A stretch of 64,000 nt of DNA from an uncultured Shimia sp. (GCF_913054185.1 NZ_CAJXIV010000006.1:1-64000), one strand, 5' to 3'; shown: positions 8,290 through 17,676, counted from the first letter of the stretch. The notes: a model not told the origin generated them from the letters alone. A program made the numbers and translations.

Positions 8290-8691
8290 TTAACTGACAG
8301 CCCGCTTCCATACCAGCACATGCTCATAGCGGGTGCCGGATTTACTTGTCTCCACCTCAGTGCGCAAAGTCATAAGATCTCCTTTGCGGTCCACATTGCG
8401 GATCAGCTTGCGGCCAATCCAATGCGGCAACGAGGAAAAGCTGACCTGATGGGCGATCCTGCCCTCGGCAAAGCTCCATTTCCCGCCATAGGACAGGCAG
8501 GTCTCGGCAGCAGCAGGCCCGTTTTTTGCCGCAAAATCAGCGCGCATCAGAAAGGCGCACATAAAGCCGTCTTCGGCATAGATAATCTGGCCCTCTGCGT
8601 CCTCGCCCATGGGGTAGCCCGAGGGGGTGCCATTTTTTAAGGCGGTCCAGCTTTGCAGCTGCCAGGTGCCGGTGAACGGGGGGGTACTCAT
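8290..8691 (-). CDS. Lipocalin-like domain protein
   Basis: A 133-aa protein starting MSTPPFTGTWQLQSW, typical of the bacterial lipocalin-like family (GTW near the N terminus, YPMGEDAEGQIIYAEDGFMCAFL, then beta strands ending TRYEHVLVWKR). Start at 8691 is preceded by AAGGAC; longer versions would extend into the upstream gene. It has no signal peptide, so it is probably cytoplasmic and may bind a hydrophobic ligand. It is the last gene of the 12564-8290 operon, after a permease and two CoA-transferases. Function unknown. Confidence 0.7.
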   Translation of the reverse strand: MSTPPFTGTWQLQSWTALKNGTPSGYPMGEDAEGQIIYAEDGFMCAFLMRADFAAKNGPAAAETCLSYGGKWSFAEGRIAHQVSFSSLPHWIGRKLIRNVDRKGDLMTLRTEVETSKSGTRYEHVLVWKRAVS

Positions 8692-8702
8692 GAGCGATGT
8701 CC

Positions 8703-10100
8703 TTAGTTGAGGATAAAAACGAGAACCGAAGATGCTGTCAGGACGTAGAGTGTGAAGGGCAGGTTCCATTTCATGCCTACGTCCAGAACCGGGCGATTGA
8801 TGCAGCGGGCAGTCAGGCGAATGGTGGCGCCAAAAGGGGAAATGCCAGTCGATAGCGCCCAGGCTGCAGTTCCAGCGAAGGCCAGCGCATAAGGCGTGAA
8901 GGCAAAGCCTGACAGCCGGGCCAAAATCTCAATGCTGACCGAAACCGTGATGATTGGGTTGAGGCCGATGGGGGCGGTGAAGGTGATCAACCACATAGTC
9001 AGCACAAGTAGCCATGGTTCGGTAATGCCCAGGCCGGCGATGAACAATCCCAATGCCTGAGTGTCGATTTGTGTTGGCAGTACCACCGCAATAAAGCCGG
9101 CTGAGGCGAGTATGGCGATTTCGGAACGGGCGGTCACGATGTCGGGCAGCACCTGCCGATGCAGGCGCCTCTTGGTCAGGATCAAGGCCCCCATCGGCCC
9201 GGCGCGGCGGTTTTGCAGGGCAATCCAGCAAAGACCGAATAGCGGCACGCAGATCAGCAGGGCGGCAATGGGGCGGATTCCTGTCGCTGCGGCCAAGGCA
9301 ATTGTGATGAGTAACACGCCAAAGGTCAGCGAGATCAGTGGGATCAACGACAGCAAGATGCTGCCCAAGGGGGCAGTCGCTGGAGCGCGTGGTGGTTGAC
9401 GGTACGAGACTCTATCCAGGATCCAGCCAAATAATAAAAAACCCGCAGCTGTCGAAATGCCAAGTGGGAAGAACTGATACCAATCTAAATTGGGCACGGC
9501 TGACACCACCACAACCACGGTCACCGTGGTTGGTGCCCAAAGAGTGACAGCGGCAAAACCTCGTATCAAAGCCATGGTCATGCGTCGAAGTCTGATCTCT
9601 CTGATATGGGCGGGGTCGTTTGTTGGGCTGGCGTCAATGCTGCGCTGATTCATAGTGCCCAACAGGTTGATGGTGCCCACGCTTAACAGGAGTGCAAAAA
9701 TATGTGCGCCAAGACTGATCATTGCATAGCGGCGACCAGGAGGTTGGCTGACGATGGTTTTGCCGCTGTCGAGCACCATGGCTGAGCCCATCGCAGCTGT
9801 GCGGAGAATATCGAGAGCAATGACAAACAGAGTGAAAAAGGCACTGCGTTGAATGGCGCGGTGCAATATGTCGGTGGTCAGCGTGCCACGCAGATAGTAG
9901 TAGGCACCGAGTAACAGGGCGGCGAGCACAGTGGCGCGAGCAATCCCCGCCATTGGGCGCCACTGCAGGACGGTGACAGTCAGCAACGCTGCACCAGCCA
10001 GAGGCGCGGCGGGTTGCAAGCTATGAAACTCAGCGCCGATGGCAAAACCACTGACCATAAGTAGTAGTGTGGCGCTGAGCATATCGCGGCGCTGCGTCAT
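8703..10100 (-). CDS. Multi-pass membrane protein, probable organic-ion transporter
   Basis: A 465-aa very hydrophobic protein with roughly ten to twelve predicted membrane segments in two similar halves. The half-repeats are AAVTLWAPTTVTVVVVVS and AFTAPIGLNPIITVSVSIE-like, each a Pro/Thr-rich re-entrant-type stretch. This resembles the ion-transporter superfamily (CitT/ArsB/DcuC-like folds), but I cannot assign a family. The ATGA overlap with the CoA-transferase gene at 10097 ties it to the operon, suggesting uptake or export of the acid handled by those enzymes. Confidence 0.65.
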   Translation of the reverse strand: MTQRRDMLSATLLLMVSGFAIGAEFHSLQPAAPLAGAALLTVTVLQWRPMAGIARATVLAALLLGAYYYLRGTLTTDILHRAIQRSAFFTLFVIALDILRTAAMGSAMVLDSGKTIVSQPPGRRYAMISLGAHIFALLLSVGTINLLGTMNQRSIDASPTNDPAHIREIRLRRMTMALIRGFAAVTLWAPTTVTVVVVVSAVPNLDWYQFFPLGISTAAGFLLFGWILDRVSYRQPPRAPATAPLGSILLSLIPLISLTFGVLLITIALAAATGIRPIAALLICVPLFGLCWIALQNRRAGPMGALILTKRRLHRQVLPDIVTARSEIAILASAGFIAVVLPTQIDTQALGLFIAGLGITEPWLLVLTMWLITFTAPIGLNPIITVSVSIEILARLSGFAFTPYALAFAGTAAWALSTGISPFGATIRLTARCINRPVLDVGMKWNLPFTLYVLTASSVLVFILN

Positions 10101-11374
10101 GGGCTGGGCCGGGTTTGATGGGCCGAGCGTTCAAGGGGCTCGCGATGCTGTGGTGCGGCAATTGCAGTCAATTCTTTGGCCCGCTGGGAAACTGTTTTAC
10201 CGCGTAAATCAGCCACGCCATGCTCGGTGACCACCAGATCAACATCGCTGCGGGCGGTGGTAACTTGGGGCCCGGTTAGAGTGGCGGTGATACGGGTGCG
10301 GTCGCCGTTGGAGGTTGTAGAGGGAAGCGCAATAACTGACAGGCCATTTTCAGAATATGTGGCGGCGTGCATGAAATCCGGTTGCCCGCCGATGGCCCCT
10401 AGATACCGACTGCCGACCTGCTCCGCGTTGACCTGCCCCAGAAGATCAACTTGTAAAGCCGAATTGATCGCGACCAGATTGTCCAGCTGCGCCAGGACGG
10501 TGGCACCGTGCGTTTCATCGGTTTGCACCATGCAGAATTCGGGATTGTCTTGTAGGAAACGGGACAGTTTAGGCCCGCCGATGGCCACCGCACCAACGCC
10601 GATGCCGGGACGGTGGGCCTTGCGGCCATTGGTCAGCGCGCCAGAGTGAGTGAGATCGATAACTTCGTCGGTAATCAGGCCAGAATGTATTCCAAGATCG
10701 CGATGGTTGTTAAGGGCCCGCAGAATAGCCGAAGGTATGGTGCCGATGCCATATTGCAAGGTGGCGCCATCAGGGATGTACTCCGCCAGGTGTTGAGCGA
10801 TGCGAGTTTCAACCGTACCCGGAGTGGGAGTGGCAAACGTGGGCAAAGTGTGGCTGCTGCGGATCGTGGCGGTGACTTTGCTCTCGTCCAATGGCCTGTC
10901 CATGCGGACCCAGGGCACTTCCGGATTGATCTCGGCCAGCACCACCCTGGCATGGTCGATCATGGTCGGCAGAACATCGTTACACCACCCCAGTGAGTGG
11001 CTGCCATCGGGACCCGGTGGGCTGATCTGAATGAACAGAACATCGGGCCGCAGGCTGCCACGGCGTATCAGTCCTGGCAATGCGGAATAACGGCATGGGA
11101 TTATTTGCAGCAATCCCGCGTTGTGCAGTGGTGCAAGGCCGCCAAGCGCGCCATAGCTGAGCAGCGAAATTGCATCGCAGTGCTGCGGTTGCAGGTCCTC
11201 AGTTAAGGTTAGGCCAACAAAAGCACGGGTAGGGCCAAGGTCGTGGCGCTGCTCCAGATATTTGGCAATTAAGCTGCGCGGCTCACTCATGGCCTGCCCC
11301 CAAGAGACAAGATCCCCTGCGCGGATGAACTTTGCTAGGTCCAGCCGCTGCGGATCCATTGGCTCCAGGCTCAT
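10097..11374 (-). CDS. Acetyl-CoA hydrolase/transferase family protein (4-hydroxybutyrate CoA-transferase-like)
   Basis: A 425-aa protein of the class I-type acetyl-CoA hydrolase/CoA-transferase family. It shows LFIQISPPGPDGSHSLG in the N-terminal half and LQYGIGTIPSAI, LGIHSGLITDEVIDL, AINSALQVDLLGQVNAE and DLVVTEHGVADLRGKT in the C-terminal half. Relatives carry CoA on an active-site Glu. It shares 4-bp overlaps with both neighbours (CaiB-type protein upstream, permease downstream). It would transfer CoA from acetyl-CoA or a similar donor to a carboxylic acid. Unlike the family III proteins here, it uses a ping-pong thioester route (family knowledge). Confidence 0.83.
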   Translation of the reverse strand: MSLEPMDPQRLDLAKFIRAGDLVSWGQAMSEPRSLIAKYLEQRHDLGPTRAFVGLTLTEDLQPQHCDAISLLSYGALGGLAPLHNAGLLQIIPCRYSALPGLIRRGSLRPDVLFIQISPPGPDGSHSLGWCNDVLPTMIDHARVVLAEINPEVPWVRMDRPLDESKVTATIRSSHTLPTFATPTPGTVETRIAQHLAEYIPDGATLQYGIGTIPSAILRALNNHRDLGIHSGLITDEVIDLTHSGALTNGRKAHRPGIGVGAVAIGGPKLSRFLQDNPEFCMVQTDETHGATVLAQLDNLVAINSALQVDLLGQVNAEQVGSRYLGAIGGQPDFMHAATYSENGLSVIALPSTTSNGDRTRITATLTGPQVTTARSDVDLVVTEHGVADLRGKTVSQRAKELTAIAAPQHREPLERSAHQTRPSP

Positions 11375-12564
11375 GAGGTGCCGCTGCCTTGCTGGAGCGA
11401 CACTGCGCCAGAGTGATACAGCGCTCTGATTTCACTCGCGTCAAAGCCGAGGTCGGTCAGGATTTCGGTGCTGTGCTCCGACATTTTGGGCGCGGGGCCG
11501 TGGGTGGGCACCATATTGCCATTGGCAATGACAGGGAAAGGGACGGCAGGGCCATACTCCGTGTCTCGATGCAAACCGCGTGCTTTGGCCTGCGGGGTTT
11601 GGATTGCCTCAGTATTGCTGACGCAGATTGCGGCAGGCACGTCAGCTGGGTCAAACAAAGTAATCCAGTCTTGCGCGGGACAGGTGGCAAACATGTTGTC
11701 GAGGAGTGCCATCAGCGACTGGTGATTTTCCAGGCGCAATGCTTCGGTTGCAAATTCCGGACCACCAAGGGCAGGGGCGATGTCGGCGGTGACGGCAACC
11801 AAGTTGTGCCAGAACTTTTCCTCGACCACGGTCAATGCAATCTGCTTGCCGTCGCCGCAAAGAAATAAGTCATTGGCAGGATAGAGATGATCAATCGTGT
11901 CGTCGTTGGCGATAAAGCCAAAACGCAGAGCGCTGGAATACAGCACCGCCTCGTAGAGGCTGAGATCCAGTGTCTGGCCTTTTCCCTCTCGCAGCGCGGC
12001 AAGAATGGCCACTGCAGCAAAGGCGCCGCCCGCAATGTCGGCGATCGGTAGGGACGCTCGGCTGGGTGGCTGGCGTAACTGGCCGCGATAAGCCAAGGAA
12101 CCGCCCATTGCGAGATATGCCAGATCATGCCCGGCCTTGGTTGCACATGGGCCGGTTTGGCCAAAACCGGAAAGCGAACAATAGACCAGATCGGGATTGG
12201 CGGCGTGGAACACCTCGGGCCCGAATCCGAGGCGTTTGGCGACTCCGGGGCGAAAGCCTTCGATGGCGACATCGCCATAGCGGGCCAGTTTCTCGATTAC
12301 AGGGGCCGCATCGGGGGATTTCAAATCCAGTGCGATGCTTCTCTTGCCGCGATTGGCACCGTCAAACATGTGGCTTTTCATATGGCGCGCATAGTCCCCG
12401 CCTGGTGGCTCTACCTTGATGATCTCAGCGCCCAAATCGCCCAGAATCAACGTGGTCAGAGGCCCAGGCAGTAACATGGAGAAATCGATAACTCTGAGCC
12501 CTTTGAGTGGCGCCCATCCATTGTTTTCGGTCAGTTTTGGGTTGTGTTTCGTATTTTCGAACAT
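11371..12564 (-). CDS. CaiB/BaiF family protein, AMACR/CoA-transferase type
   Basis: A 397-aa family III protein: LKGLRVIDFSMLLPGP, IIKVEPPGGDYAR, NRGKRSIALDLK, and Asp at residue 176 (PIADIAGG). It also has AGHDLAYLAMGG, whose His matches a catalytic residue in alpha-methylacyl-CoA racemases, so a racemase rather than a transferase role is possible. It is the first gene of a minus-strand operon, divergent from the MaoC gene at 12786 across a 220-bp regulatory region. The short N-terminal leader before WAPLKGL is unusual but the ATG at 12564 is the only good start. Confidence 0.82.
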   Translation of the reverse strand: MFENTKHNPKLTENNGWAPLKGLRVIDFSMLLPGPLTTLILGDLGAEIIKVEPPGGDYARHMKSHMFDGANRGKRSIALDLKSPDAAPVIEKLARYGDVAIEGFRPGVAKRLGFGPEVFHAANPDLVYCSLSGFGQTGPCATKAGHDLAYLAMGGSLAYRGQLRQPPSRASLPIADIAGGAFAAVAILAALREGKGQTLDLSLYEAVLYSSALRFGFIANDDTIDHLYPANDLFLCGDGKQIALTVVEEKFWHNLVAVTADIAPALGGPEFATEALRLENHQSLMALLDNMFATCPAQDWITLFDPADVPAAICVSNTEAIQTPQAKARGLHRDTEYGPAVPFPVIANGNMVPTHGPAPKMSEHSTEILTDLGFDASEIRALYHSGAVSLQQGSGTS

Positions 12565-12686
12565 CTGCCTGCGCTTTCGAGTTGGGCGGTATTTGCATGA
12601 ATTCCCCCTGTTTTTCAGGTTTGTCGATCTTTGATGGAGGTTGGCCTCTGTTTTTTTGCTTTCAAATTTCTCTTGCCATGAAGGTT

Positions 12687-12721
12687 ATTCGGATAATAGA
12701 ACTAAATTCGAAAATACGCAA
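12687..12721 (+). promoter_or_regulatory. Operator-like motif in the divergent promoter region (site 2)
   Basis: Starts ATTCGGATAATAGAAC and aligns gap-free over 35 bp with 19328-19362 and with the complement of 1292-1326; fourteen positions are identical in all three. It lies between the divergent operons starting at 12564 (minus) and 12786 (plus), so one protein could control both. The assignment to the IclR regulator at 19373 is inference. Confidence 0.45.
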
Positions 12722-12785
12722 ATAGCGAAAATAGGGTCTTGTGTAACGCCAAACACGGTGGCGCAGGGCGGCGGGAGGAATGCAA

Positions 12786-13247
12786 ATGTCGGGATTGTGG
12801 TTTGAGGAGTTTGAAGAGGGGCGAGTCTTTGAGCATGCGTTGTCGCGGACCATCACGGAATACGACAACATGCAGTTCTGCAACGCGACGTTGAACACCC
12901 AGCCGCTGCATATCGATTTTCACTTTGCCGCCGAGACCGAGTTTGGCCAGCCGTTGGTCAATTCATTGCTGACGTTGGGCTGTGTGATCGGCATGACGGT
13001 GACAGAGACCACTTTGGGCACGACTATTGGCAATCTGGCGATGACCGATATCAATTTCCCGCGTCCGGTGTTTCATGGGGATACCATTCGTGCTCGGACC
13101 ACGATCAAATCGGTCCGTGAAAGCAAGTCCCGACCCAATGACGGTATTGTGGTGTTTTTCCACGAAGGGCTGAACCAGCGGCGCGAAGTGGTGGCCACGT
13201 GCCTGCGCACGGCGCTCATGCGCAAACGCCCTCTTGAGGCTGCGTAA
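12786..13247 (+). CDS. MaoC-family hotdog dehydratase
   Basis: A 153-aa single-hotdog MaoC protein: LWFEEFEEGRVFEHALSRTITEYDN, then NTQPLHIDFHFA with the conserved catalytic-type Asp/His pattern, and FPRPVFHGDTIRA. Relatives include mesaconyl-CoA hydratase and (R)-enoyl-CoA hydratases. Of two in-frame ATGs, 12786 is chosen because GGAGG lies 7 bases upstream; it lies only 1 base from the ATG at 12780. The stop overlaps the next start (TAATG). As first gene of the operon before two acyl-CoA dehydrogenases, it probably hydrates the enoyl-CoA they make. Confidence 0.83.
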   Translation: MSGLWFEEFEEGRVFEHALSRTITEYDNMQFCNATLNTQPLHIDFHFAAETEFGQPLVNSLLTLGCVIGMTVTETTLGTTIGNLAMTDINFPRPVFHGDTIRARTTIKSVRESKSRPNDGIVVFFHEGLNQRREVVATCLRTALMRKRPLEAA

Positions 13248-14440
13248 TGGATCTGCAGTTCAGTGATGAGGATCTGGCGTTTCGCGACGAAGTCCGCGCC
13301 TTTCTAAAGACCAACTTGCCAGCCAATTTGCTGGACAGGTCTGACCGAGGCTTACATCCGATCAAGGAAGATATCGAAGCCTGGCAAAAAAGCCTTCACA
13401 AGAAAGGTTGGATCGCACCCAATTGGCCGGTGGAGTATGGCGGGACAGGTTGGTCGCTCACCCAGAAATACATCTATAATCGGGAGTATTTCCTGTCCGG
13501 CGCACCGCAGACAATCGCTTTTGGTCTAAATATGGTTGGCCCGGTTATCTATACCTTTGGCACTGAGGCGCAGAAGAACGAGTATCTGGGGGATATTCTG
13601 GCAAGCAACACCTGGTGGTGCCAAGGTTATTCCGAACCCGGATCGGGGTCAGATCTGGCCTCGCTGCGCACTAAGGCTGAGCGCGACGGTGATGACTACG
13701 TGATCAACGGGCAGAAAATCTGGACCAGTTTTGCCCAACATGCTGACATGATGTTCTGTCTGGTGCGCACCAACACCGAGTGCAAGCCGCAGGAGGGTAT
13801 CAGCTTTATCCTCATTGACATGAATACACCGGGAATTGAGGTCCGCCCAATCATCGGGCTGGATCAGGATCACACATTGAACGAGGTGTTCTTTGAAAAC
13901 GTCCGGGTACCTGCTCAAAACCTGATCGGGGAGGAGAATAAGGGCTGGACCTATGCCAAATACCTGTTGGGCCACGAGCGCAATATCATCGCTCGGGTCG
14001 CGCGCAGCCAGTATCAGCTTGCCCGTCTGAAGAAGATTGCGAGGCTGGAGCGCCGTGGAACCGGTCTCCTGATTGAAGACAATGATTTCCGCCGCCGCAT
14101 TGCCAAGGTGGAAGTCGACTTGATGGCGCTGGAAGCAATGGAACTGCGCTATCTCTCGCAGGATATCGCCGGCAAGAAGTTGATGGCTGAACCTTCTGTC
14201 CTGAAAATTCGAGGGGCAGAGATCGCACAGGCGATCAAGACCCTGACGGTTGAGGCGCTTGGACCATACGGCATGGTTTACGAGGCCGAAGATCAGCTCA
14301 CGATGCGCAATGACGGGCCGTTGGGGCCAGACTATGCGCATGGAGCCATGGCAGACCACCTCTATCAGCGCGCCGCCACGATCTACGGCGGCACCAACGA
14401 AATTCAGCGCAATATCATTGCCAAATTGATACTGAGGTAA
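13247..14440 (+). CDS. Acyl-CoA dehydrogenase, catalytic-type subunit of a probable heteromeric pair
   Basis: A 397-aa acyl-CoA dehydrogenase with QGYSEPGSGSDLASL and GQKIWTSFAQ loops. The usual C-terminal Glu is Gly (ATIYGGTNEIQ), while a Glu sits at residue 244 (LGHERN), the isovaleryl/long-chain position. The next gene is a shorter dehydrogenase lacking a Glu at both sites. Adjacent unlike pairs of this kind form alpha2-beta2 enzymes in steroid side-chain degradation (ChsE-type, established for mycobacteria). A heteromer here is inference. The start overlaps the MaoC stop. Confidence 0.86.
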   Translation: MDLQFSDEDLAFRDEVRAFLKTNLPANLLDRSDRGLHPIKEDIEAWQKSLHKKGWIAPNWPVEYGGTGWSLTQKYIYNREYFLSGAPQTIAFGLNMVGPVIYTFGTEAQKNEYLGDILASNTWWCQGYSEPGSGSDLASLRTKAERDGDDYVINGQKIWTSFAQHADMMFCLVRTNTECKPQEGISFILIDMNTPGIEVRPIIGLDQDHTLNEVFFENVRVPAQNLIGEENKGWTYAKYLLGHERNIIARVARSQYQLARLKKIARLERRGTGLLIEDNDFRRRIAKVEVDLMALEAMELRYLSQDIAGKKLMAEPSVLKIRGAEIAQAIKTLTVEALGPYGMVYEAEDQLTMRNDGPLGPDYAHGAMADHLYQRAATIYGGTNEIQRNIIAKLILR

Positions 14441-14445
14441 GTGGC

Positions 14446-15567
14446 ATGGACTTTGAACTTTCTGCTGAGCAGGCAATGCTGAAGGACAGCGTTGAGCGCT
14501 TTATTCAGGACAACTACGCATTTTCCCAATGGCAGGCGCTGGCGGGATCGGACTTGGGCTATTCCGCGAACAACTGGAAGACATTTGCCGAGATGGGCTG
14601 GTTGATGCTGCCTTTTGCAGAGGAAAACGGCGGGCTGGGCGGTAGCGTGGTGGATGTGGCCGTGGTGACCGAAGCGCTGGGCGCAGGCATGACATTGGAG
14701 CCTCTGATGTCTTCGGTACTGCTGGGTGGCAAGTTGGTCGAATATTTGGGTGATGAAATCCAAAAGGAAGCCATCTTGGGGGCGGTCGCTGAAGGCACCA
14801 AGACGTTGGCGTTGGCCTATGGTGAACCGGCTGCGCGTTTTGATCTTTCGTTTGCTGAGACCCGCGCCAGGAAAAGCGAAGCAGGCTATGTGCTGATTGG
14901 GCGCAAATCCGTGGTGTTGCACGCGGCTTCCGCAGATGGGTTGATAGTGATTGCTCGCACAGCTGGCGAGGCTGATGATGTCGCAGGGATCTCAGCCTTT
15001 CTGGTTGAGCCAGACGCGCCGGGGTTGCGGTGTCAAGACTATCCGTTGGTAGACGGTGGCCGGGCTTCGGATGTTTTCCTCGCGGATACTCCGGCGGAAC
15101 TGCTGGGTGAAGAGGGGACGGCGCTAGCAGCGCTGCAACGGGTCATTGACGAAGCCACCTGTGCGGTGTGCGCTGAGGCGGTTGGTGCCATGGGGTGGGT
15201 TCTGGAAGTTACCAAGGACTACACCGCCACCCGCAACCAGTTCGGCAAGGCGATTGGCGACAATCAGGTCATTCAGCACCGGCTGGTGGACATGTTCACT
15301 GCCGTGGAAGAGGCCAAGGCGATCACGGACATGACTGTGATGCGTGTGGCGGAAGGCGCTGAAAATGCCTCTGCACAAGTCTCAGCAATGAAGGCCAAGG
15401 TGGGCGAAGCAGCGCGCTTTGTCGGGGCGCAGGGGGTGCAGCTGCATGGCGGCATCGGCATGACCGATGAATACCCGATCGGACATTATTTCAAACGGCT
15501 GATGGCGCTTGACGTGATGTTTGGCGACACCGCCCATCACCTAAATCGCTTTGCCGAGACAGTGTGA
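14446..15567 (+). CDS. Acyl-CoA dehydrogenase-like protein without a recognisable catalytic Glu
   Basis: A 373-aa acyl-CoA dehydrogenase-fold protein. Where the catalytic Glu should be, the C-terminal site reads MFGDTAHHL (instead of IYEGTSQIQ). The internal site reads VIDEATCAV, whose aligned residue is Ala. The FAD-contact segment ATRNQFGKAIGDNQVIQH is kept. The gap to the upstream dehydrogenase is only 5 bp. The protein probably supplies flavin or structural contacts to a heteromeric enzyme with the 13247 product. A catalytic base from another position cannot be excluded. Confidence 0.82.
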   Translation: MDFELSAEQAMLKDSVERFIQDNYAFSQWQALAGSDLGYSANNWKTFAEMGWLMLPFAEENGGLGGSVVDVAVVTEALGAGMTLEPLMSSVLLGGKLVEYLGDEIQKEAILGAVAEGTKTLALAYGEPAARFDLSFAETRARKSEAGYVLIGRKSVVLHAASADGLIVIARTAGEADDVAGISAFLVEPDAPGLRCQDYPLVDGGRASDVFLADTPAELLGEEGTALAALQRVIDEATCAVCAEAVGAMGWVLEVTKDYTATRNQFGKAIGDNQVIQHRLVDMFTAVEEAKAITDMTVMRVAEGAENASAQVSAMKAKVGEAARFVGAQGVQLHGGIGMTDEYPIGHYFKRLMALDVMFGDTAHHLNRFAETV

Positions 15568-15577
15568 GGGATTGGTC

Positions 15578-16729
15578 ATGAACGAACATCTGCAATCCAT
15601 CGCGGACGGGGTCCAGTCAGTCTGTAGCCAGTTTGGCGATGATTATTGGTTGGCCCGCGACGAAGACGGTGTTTTTCCGCATGCGTTTCACAAGGCTCTG
15701 GCCGAGGCAGGATGGCTGGGCATCACCATGCCCGAGGAATATGGCGGTGCCGGACTGGGCGTCAGTGAAGCCGCCATCATGATGCATACCATTGCCAAAT
15801 GCGGCGCGATGACCGCCGCCTCGGGCATTCACATCAATATGTTTGGCCCGCACCCAATCGTGGTTTACGGCACTGACGAGCAGAAAGCCAAATGGATCCC
15901 ACCGTTGGTTCAAGGCAAGCACCGGGTCAGCTTTGGGGTCACAGAACCCAATGCCGGCCTAGACACCACTTCAATCACGACCTTTGCCGAGAGAGTCGAT
16001 GGCGGCTGGGTCGTAAACGGCCGAAAGATTTGGAATTCCACCGCGCAGGTGGCGGACCGGATCATGCTGCTGGCGCGTACCGAAAAGCGTGAGGATGTAA
16101 AAAATCGGACCGACGGGATTTCGCTGTTCTATACCGATTTCGACCGCTCCAAAATCGAGGTCAAGCGGATCCCAAAAATGGGGCGCAAGGCTGTCGATTC
16201 CAACATGATCTTCTTTGACAACCTGTTCATCCCCGATGGCGATTTGATCGGGCAAGAGGGACGCGGGTTTTATCAGATCCTGGATGCAATGAACCCCGAG
16301 CGCATATTGATTGGTGCCGAGGCAGTTGGCATTGGCCAGGACGCCCTGCGCCGGGCCAGCGGCTATGCGGCGGAACGCGAGGTCTTTGGGCGCCCGATTG
16401 GCCAGAACCAGGGCATCCAGCATCCGTTGGCGGAAAACTGGATGGAGCTGGAAGCCGCTTGGCTGATGGTGATGAAAGGGGCTGAGCTTTATGACTCTGG
16501 CCAGTCCTGTGGTGCCGAGGCCAATGCGGCCAAGTTCCTGGGCGCCCGCGCCGGATATAACGCAGCGCTGCAGTCGGTGCTGACCCATGGCGGCATGGGC
16601 TACGCCAAAGAATACCATGTGGAGCGGTTGTTGCGCGAGGTGCTGATCACCCGCATCGCGCCGGTATCTGAACAGTTGATTTCATCCTTTATCGGCGAGC
16701 GCGTGTTGGGCCTGCCGAAATCTTATTGA
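15578..16729 (+). CDS. Acyl-CoA dehydrogenase (paralogue of the 2106 gene)
   Basis: A 383-aa acyl-CoA dehydrogenase closely similar to that at 2106: the stretches YGTDEQKAKWIPP, FYTDFDRSKIE, REVFGRPIGQNQGIQHPLAE, HGGMGYAKEYHVERLLRE and the C terminus LGLPKSY are near-identical. The catalytic Glu is at residue ~241 (NPERIL); the MCAD-type site reads IAPVS. ATG 15578 is preceded by GAGGG. It is followed by a hydroxyacyl-CoA-dehydrogenase-type SDR, mirroring the SDR plus dehydrogenase order at 1361-3278, which suggests a duplicated module. Confidence 0.88.
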   Translation: MNEHLQSIADGVQSVCSQFGDDYWLARDEDGVFPHAFHKALAEAGWLGITMPEEYGGAGLGVSEAAIMMHTIAKCGAMTAASGIHINMFGPHPIVVYGTDEQKAKWIPPLVQGKHRVSFGVTEPNAGLDTTSITTFAERVDGGWVVNGRKIWNSTAQVADRIMLLARTEKREDVKNRTDGISLFYTDFDRSKIEVKRIPKMGRKAVDSNMIFFDNLFIPDGDLIGQEGRGFYQILDAMNPERILIGAEAVGIGQDALRRASGYAAEREVFGRPIGQNQGIQHPLAENWMELEAAWLMVMKGAELYDSGQSCGAEANAAKFLGARAGYNAALQSVLTHGGMGYAKEYHVERLLREVLITRIAPVSEQLISSFIGERVLGLPKSY

Positions 16730-16750
16730 CCGCAGTGACAGGGGACGCAC

Positions 16751-17665
16751 GTGGGACTTTTGCAAGATAAGACAATCATCGTGACGGGTGCTGGGCGCGG
16801 TGTCGGGAAATACATCGCGCTGATGGCCGCAGCTGAAGGCGCCAATGTGGTGGTCAATGATTTGGGTGCGGGGGTCAGCGACCAAAAAGCCGATACTGGA
16901 CCCGCCGAAGAGGTGGCATCTGAGATACGGGCGGCAGGTGGCCGCGCGATTGCCGATACTCATTCGGTGGCCGATTGGGATCAGGCCCATGCCATCGTTG
17001 AAAATGCGCTGGACAATTTCGGCCAGCTCGACGGCATCGTGAACAACGCCGGCCTGTTGCGTGACGGTATTTTTCACAAGATGACCAAAGAGGATTGGGA
17101 AAATGTTATTTCCGTCCACCTGAACGGATCCTTCTTTGTCAGTCGGGCAGCTGCGGCACATTTCAAGATGCGGGCCACAGGGTCGATTGTTCATATGACC
17201 TCGACCTCCGGGTTGGTGGGAAATCTTGGCCAAGCAAACTATGCAGCGGCCAAGATGGGAATTGCCGGGCTCAGCCGTTCGATCTCGATCGATATGGCGC
17301 GGTTTGGGGTTCGGTCGAATTGTGTTGCGCCTTGGGCCTTTACCCGCATGACCGGCTCGATCCCCGAGGATAATCCTTTGTATCAGGAACGCGTGGCAAT
17401 GCTGGACAAGCTGAGCCATGGGCAGAAGGTGGCGCCGCTTGCGGTGGCCTTGTTGGCCGATAGCGCAAACGGGATCACTGGACAGATCTTTGGCGCGCGC
17501 GCCAACGAACTGTACTGCTTTAGCCAGCCGAGACCGGTTCATACGGCACATGAAAGCACCGGCTGGACGGCGCAAGCAATTGCCGAAACGGCTTTTCCTC
17601 AAATGCAGCGCAGTATGACGCCAGCGGATACTTCACCCAGCTATTTCAACTGGAACCCGGTATAA
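16751..17665 (+). CDS. SDR, peroxisomal multifunctional-enzyme-type (MFE-2) 3-hydroxyacyl-CoA dehydrogenase
   Basis: A 304-aa SDR resembling the dehydrogenase domain of peroxisomal MFE-2 (17-beta-HSD type 4). It shows TGAGRGVGKYIAL, VVNDLGAG, NNAGLLRDGIFHKM, MTSTSGLVGNLGQANYAAAKMG with the catalytic Tyr/Lys, and an extra ~40-residue tail ending YFNWNPV. It starts with GTG after a purine-rich CAGGGGA. It is a paralogue of the gene at 33062, which ends IFNWDPV. It probably oxidises (3R)-hydroxyacyl-CoA. A separate hydratase-2-like protein at 32186 would supply the other MFE-2 activity. Confidence 0.85.
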   Translation: MGLLQDKTIIVTGAGRGVGKYIALMAAAEGANVVVNDLGAGVSDQKADTGPAEEVASEIRAAGGRAIADTHSVADWDQAHAIVENALDNFGQLDGIVNNAGLLRDGIFHKMTKEDWENVISVHLNGSFFVSRAAAAHFKMRATGSIVHMTSTSGLVGNLGQANYAAAKMGIAGLSRSISIDMARFGVRSNCVAPWAFTRMTGSIPEDNPLYQERVAMLDKLSHGQKVAPLAVALLADSANGITGQIFGARANELYCFSQPRPVHTAHESTGWTAQAIAETAFPQMQRSMTPADTSPSYFNWNPV

Positions 17666-17676
17666 GGAGCGTGCTC

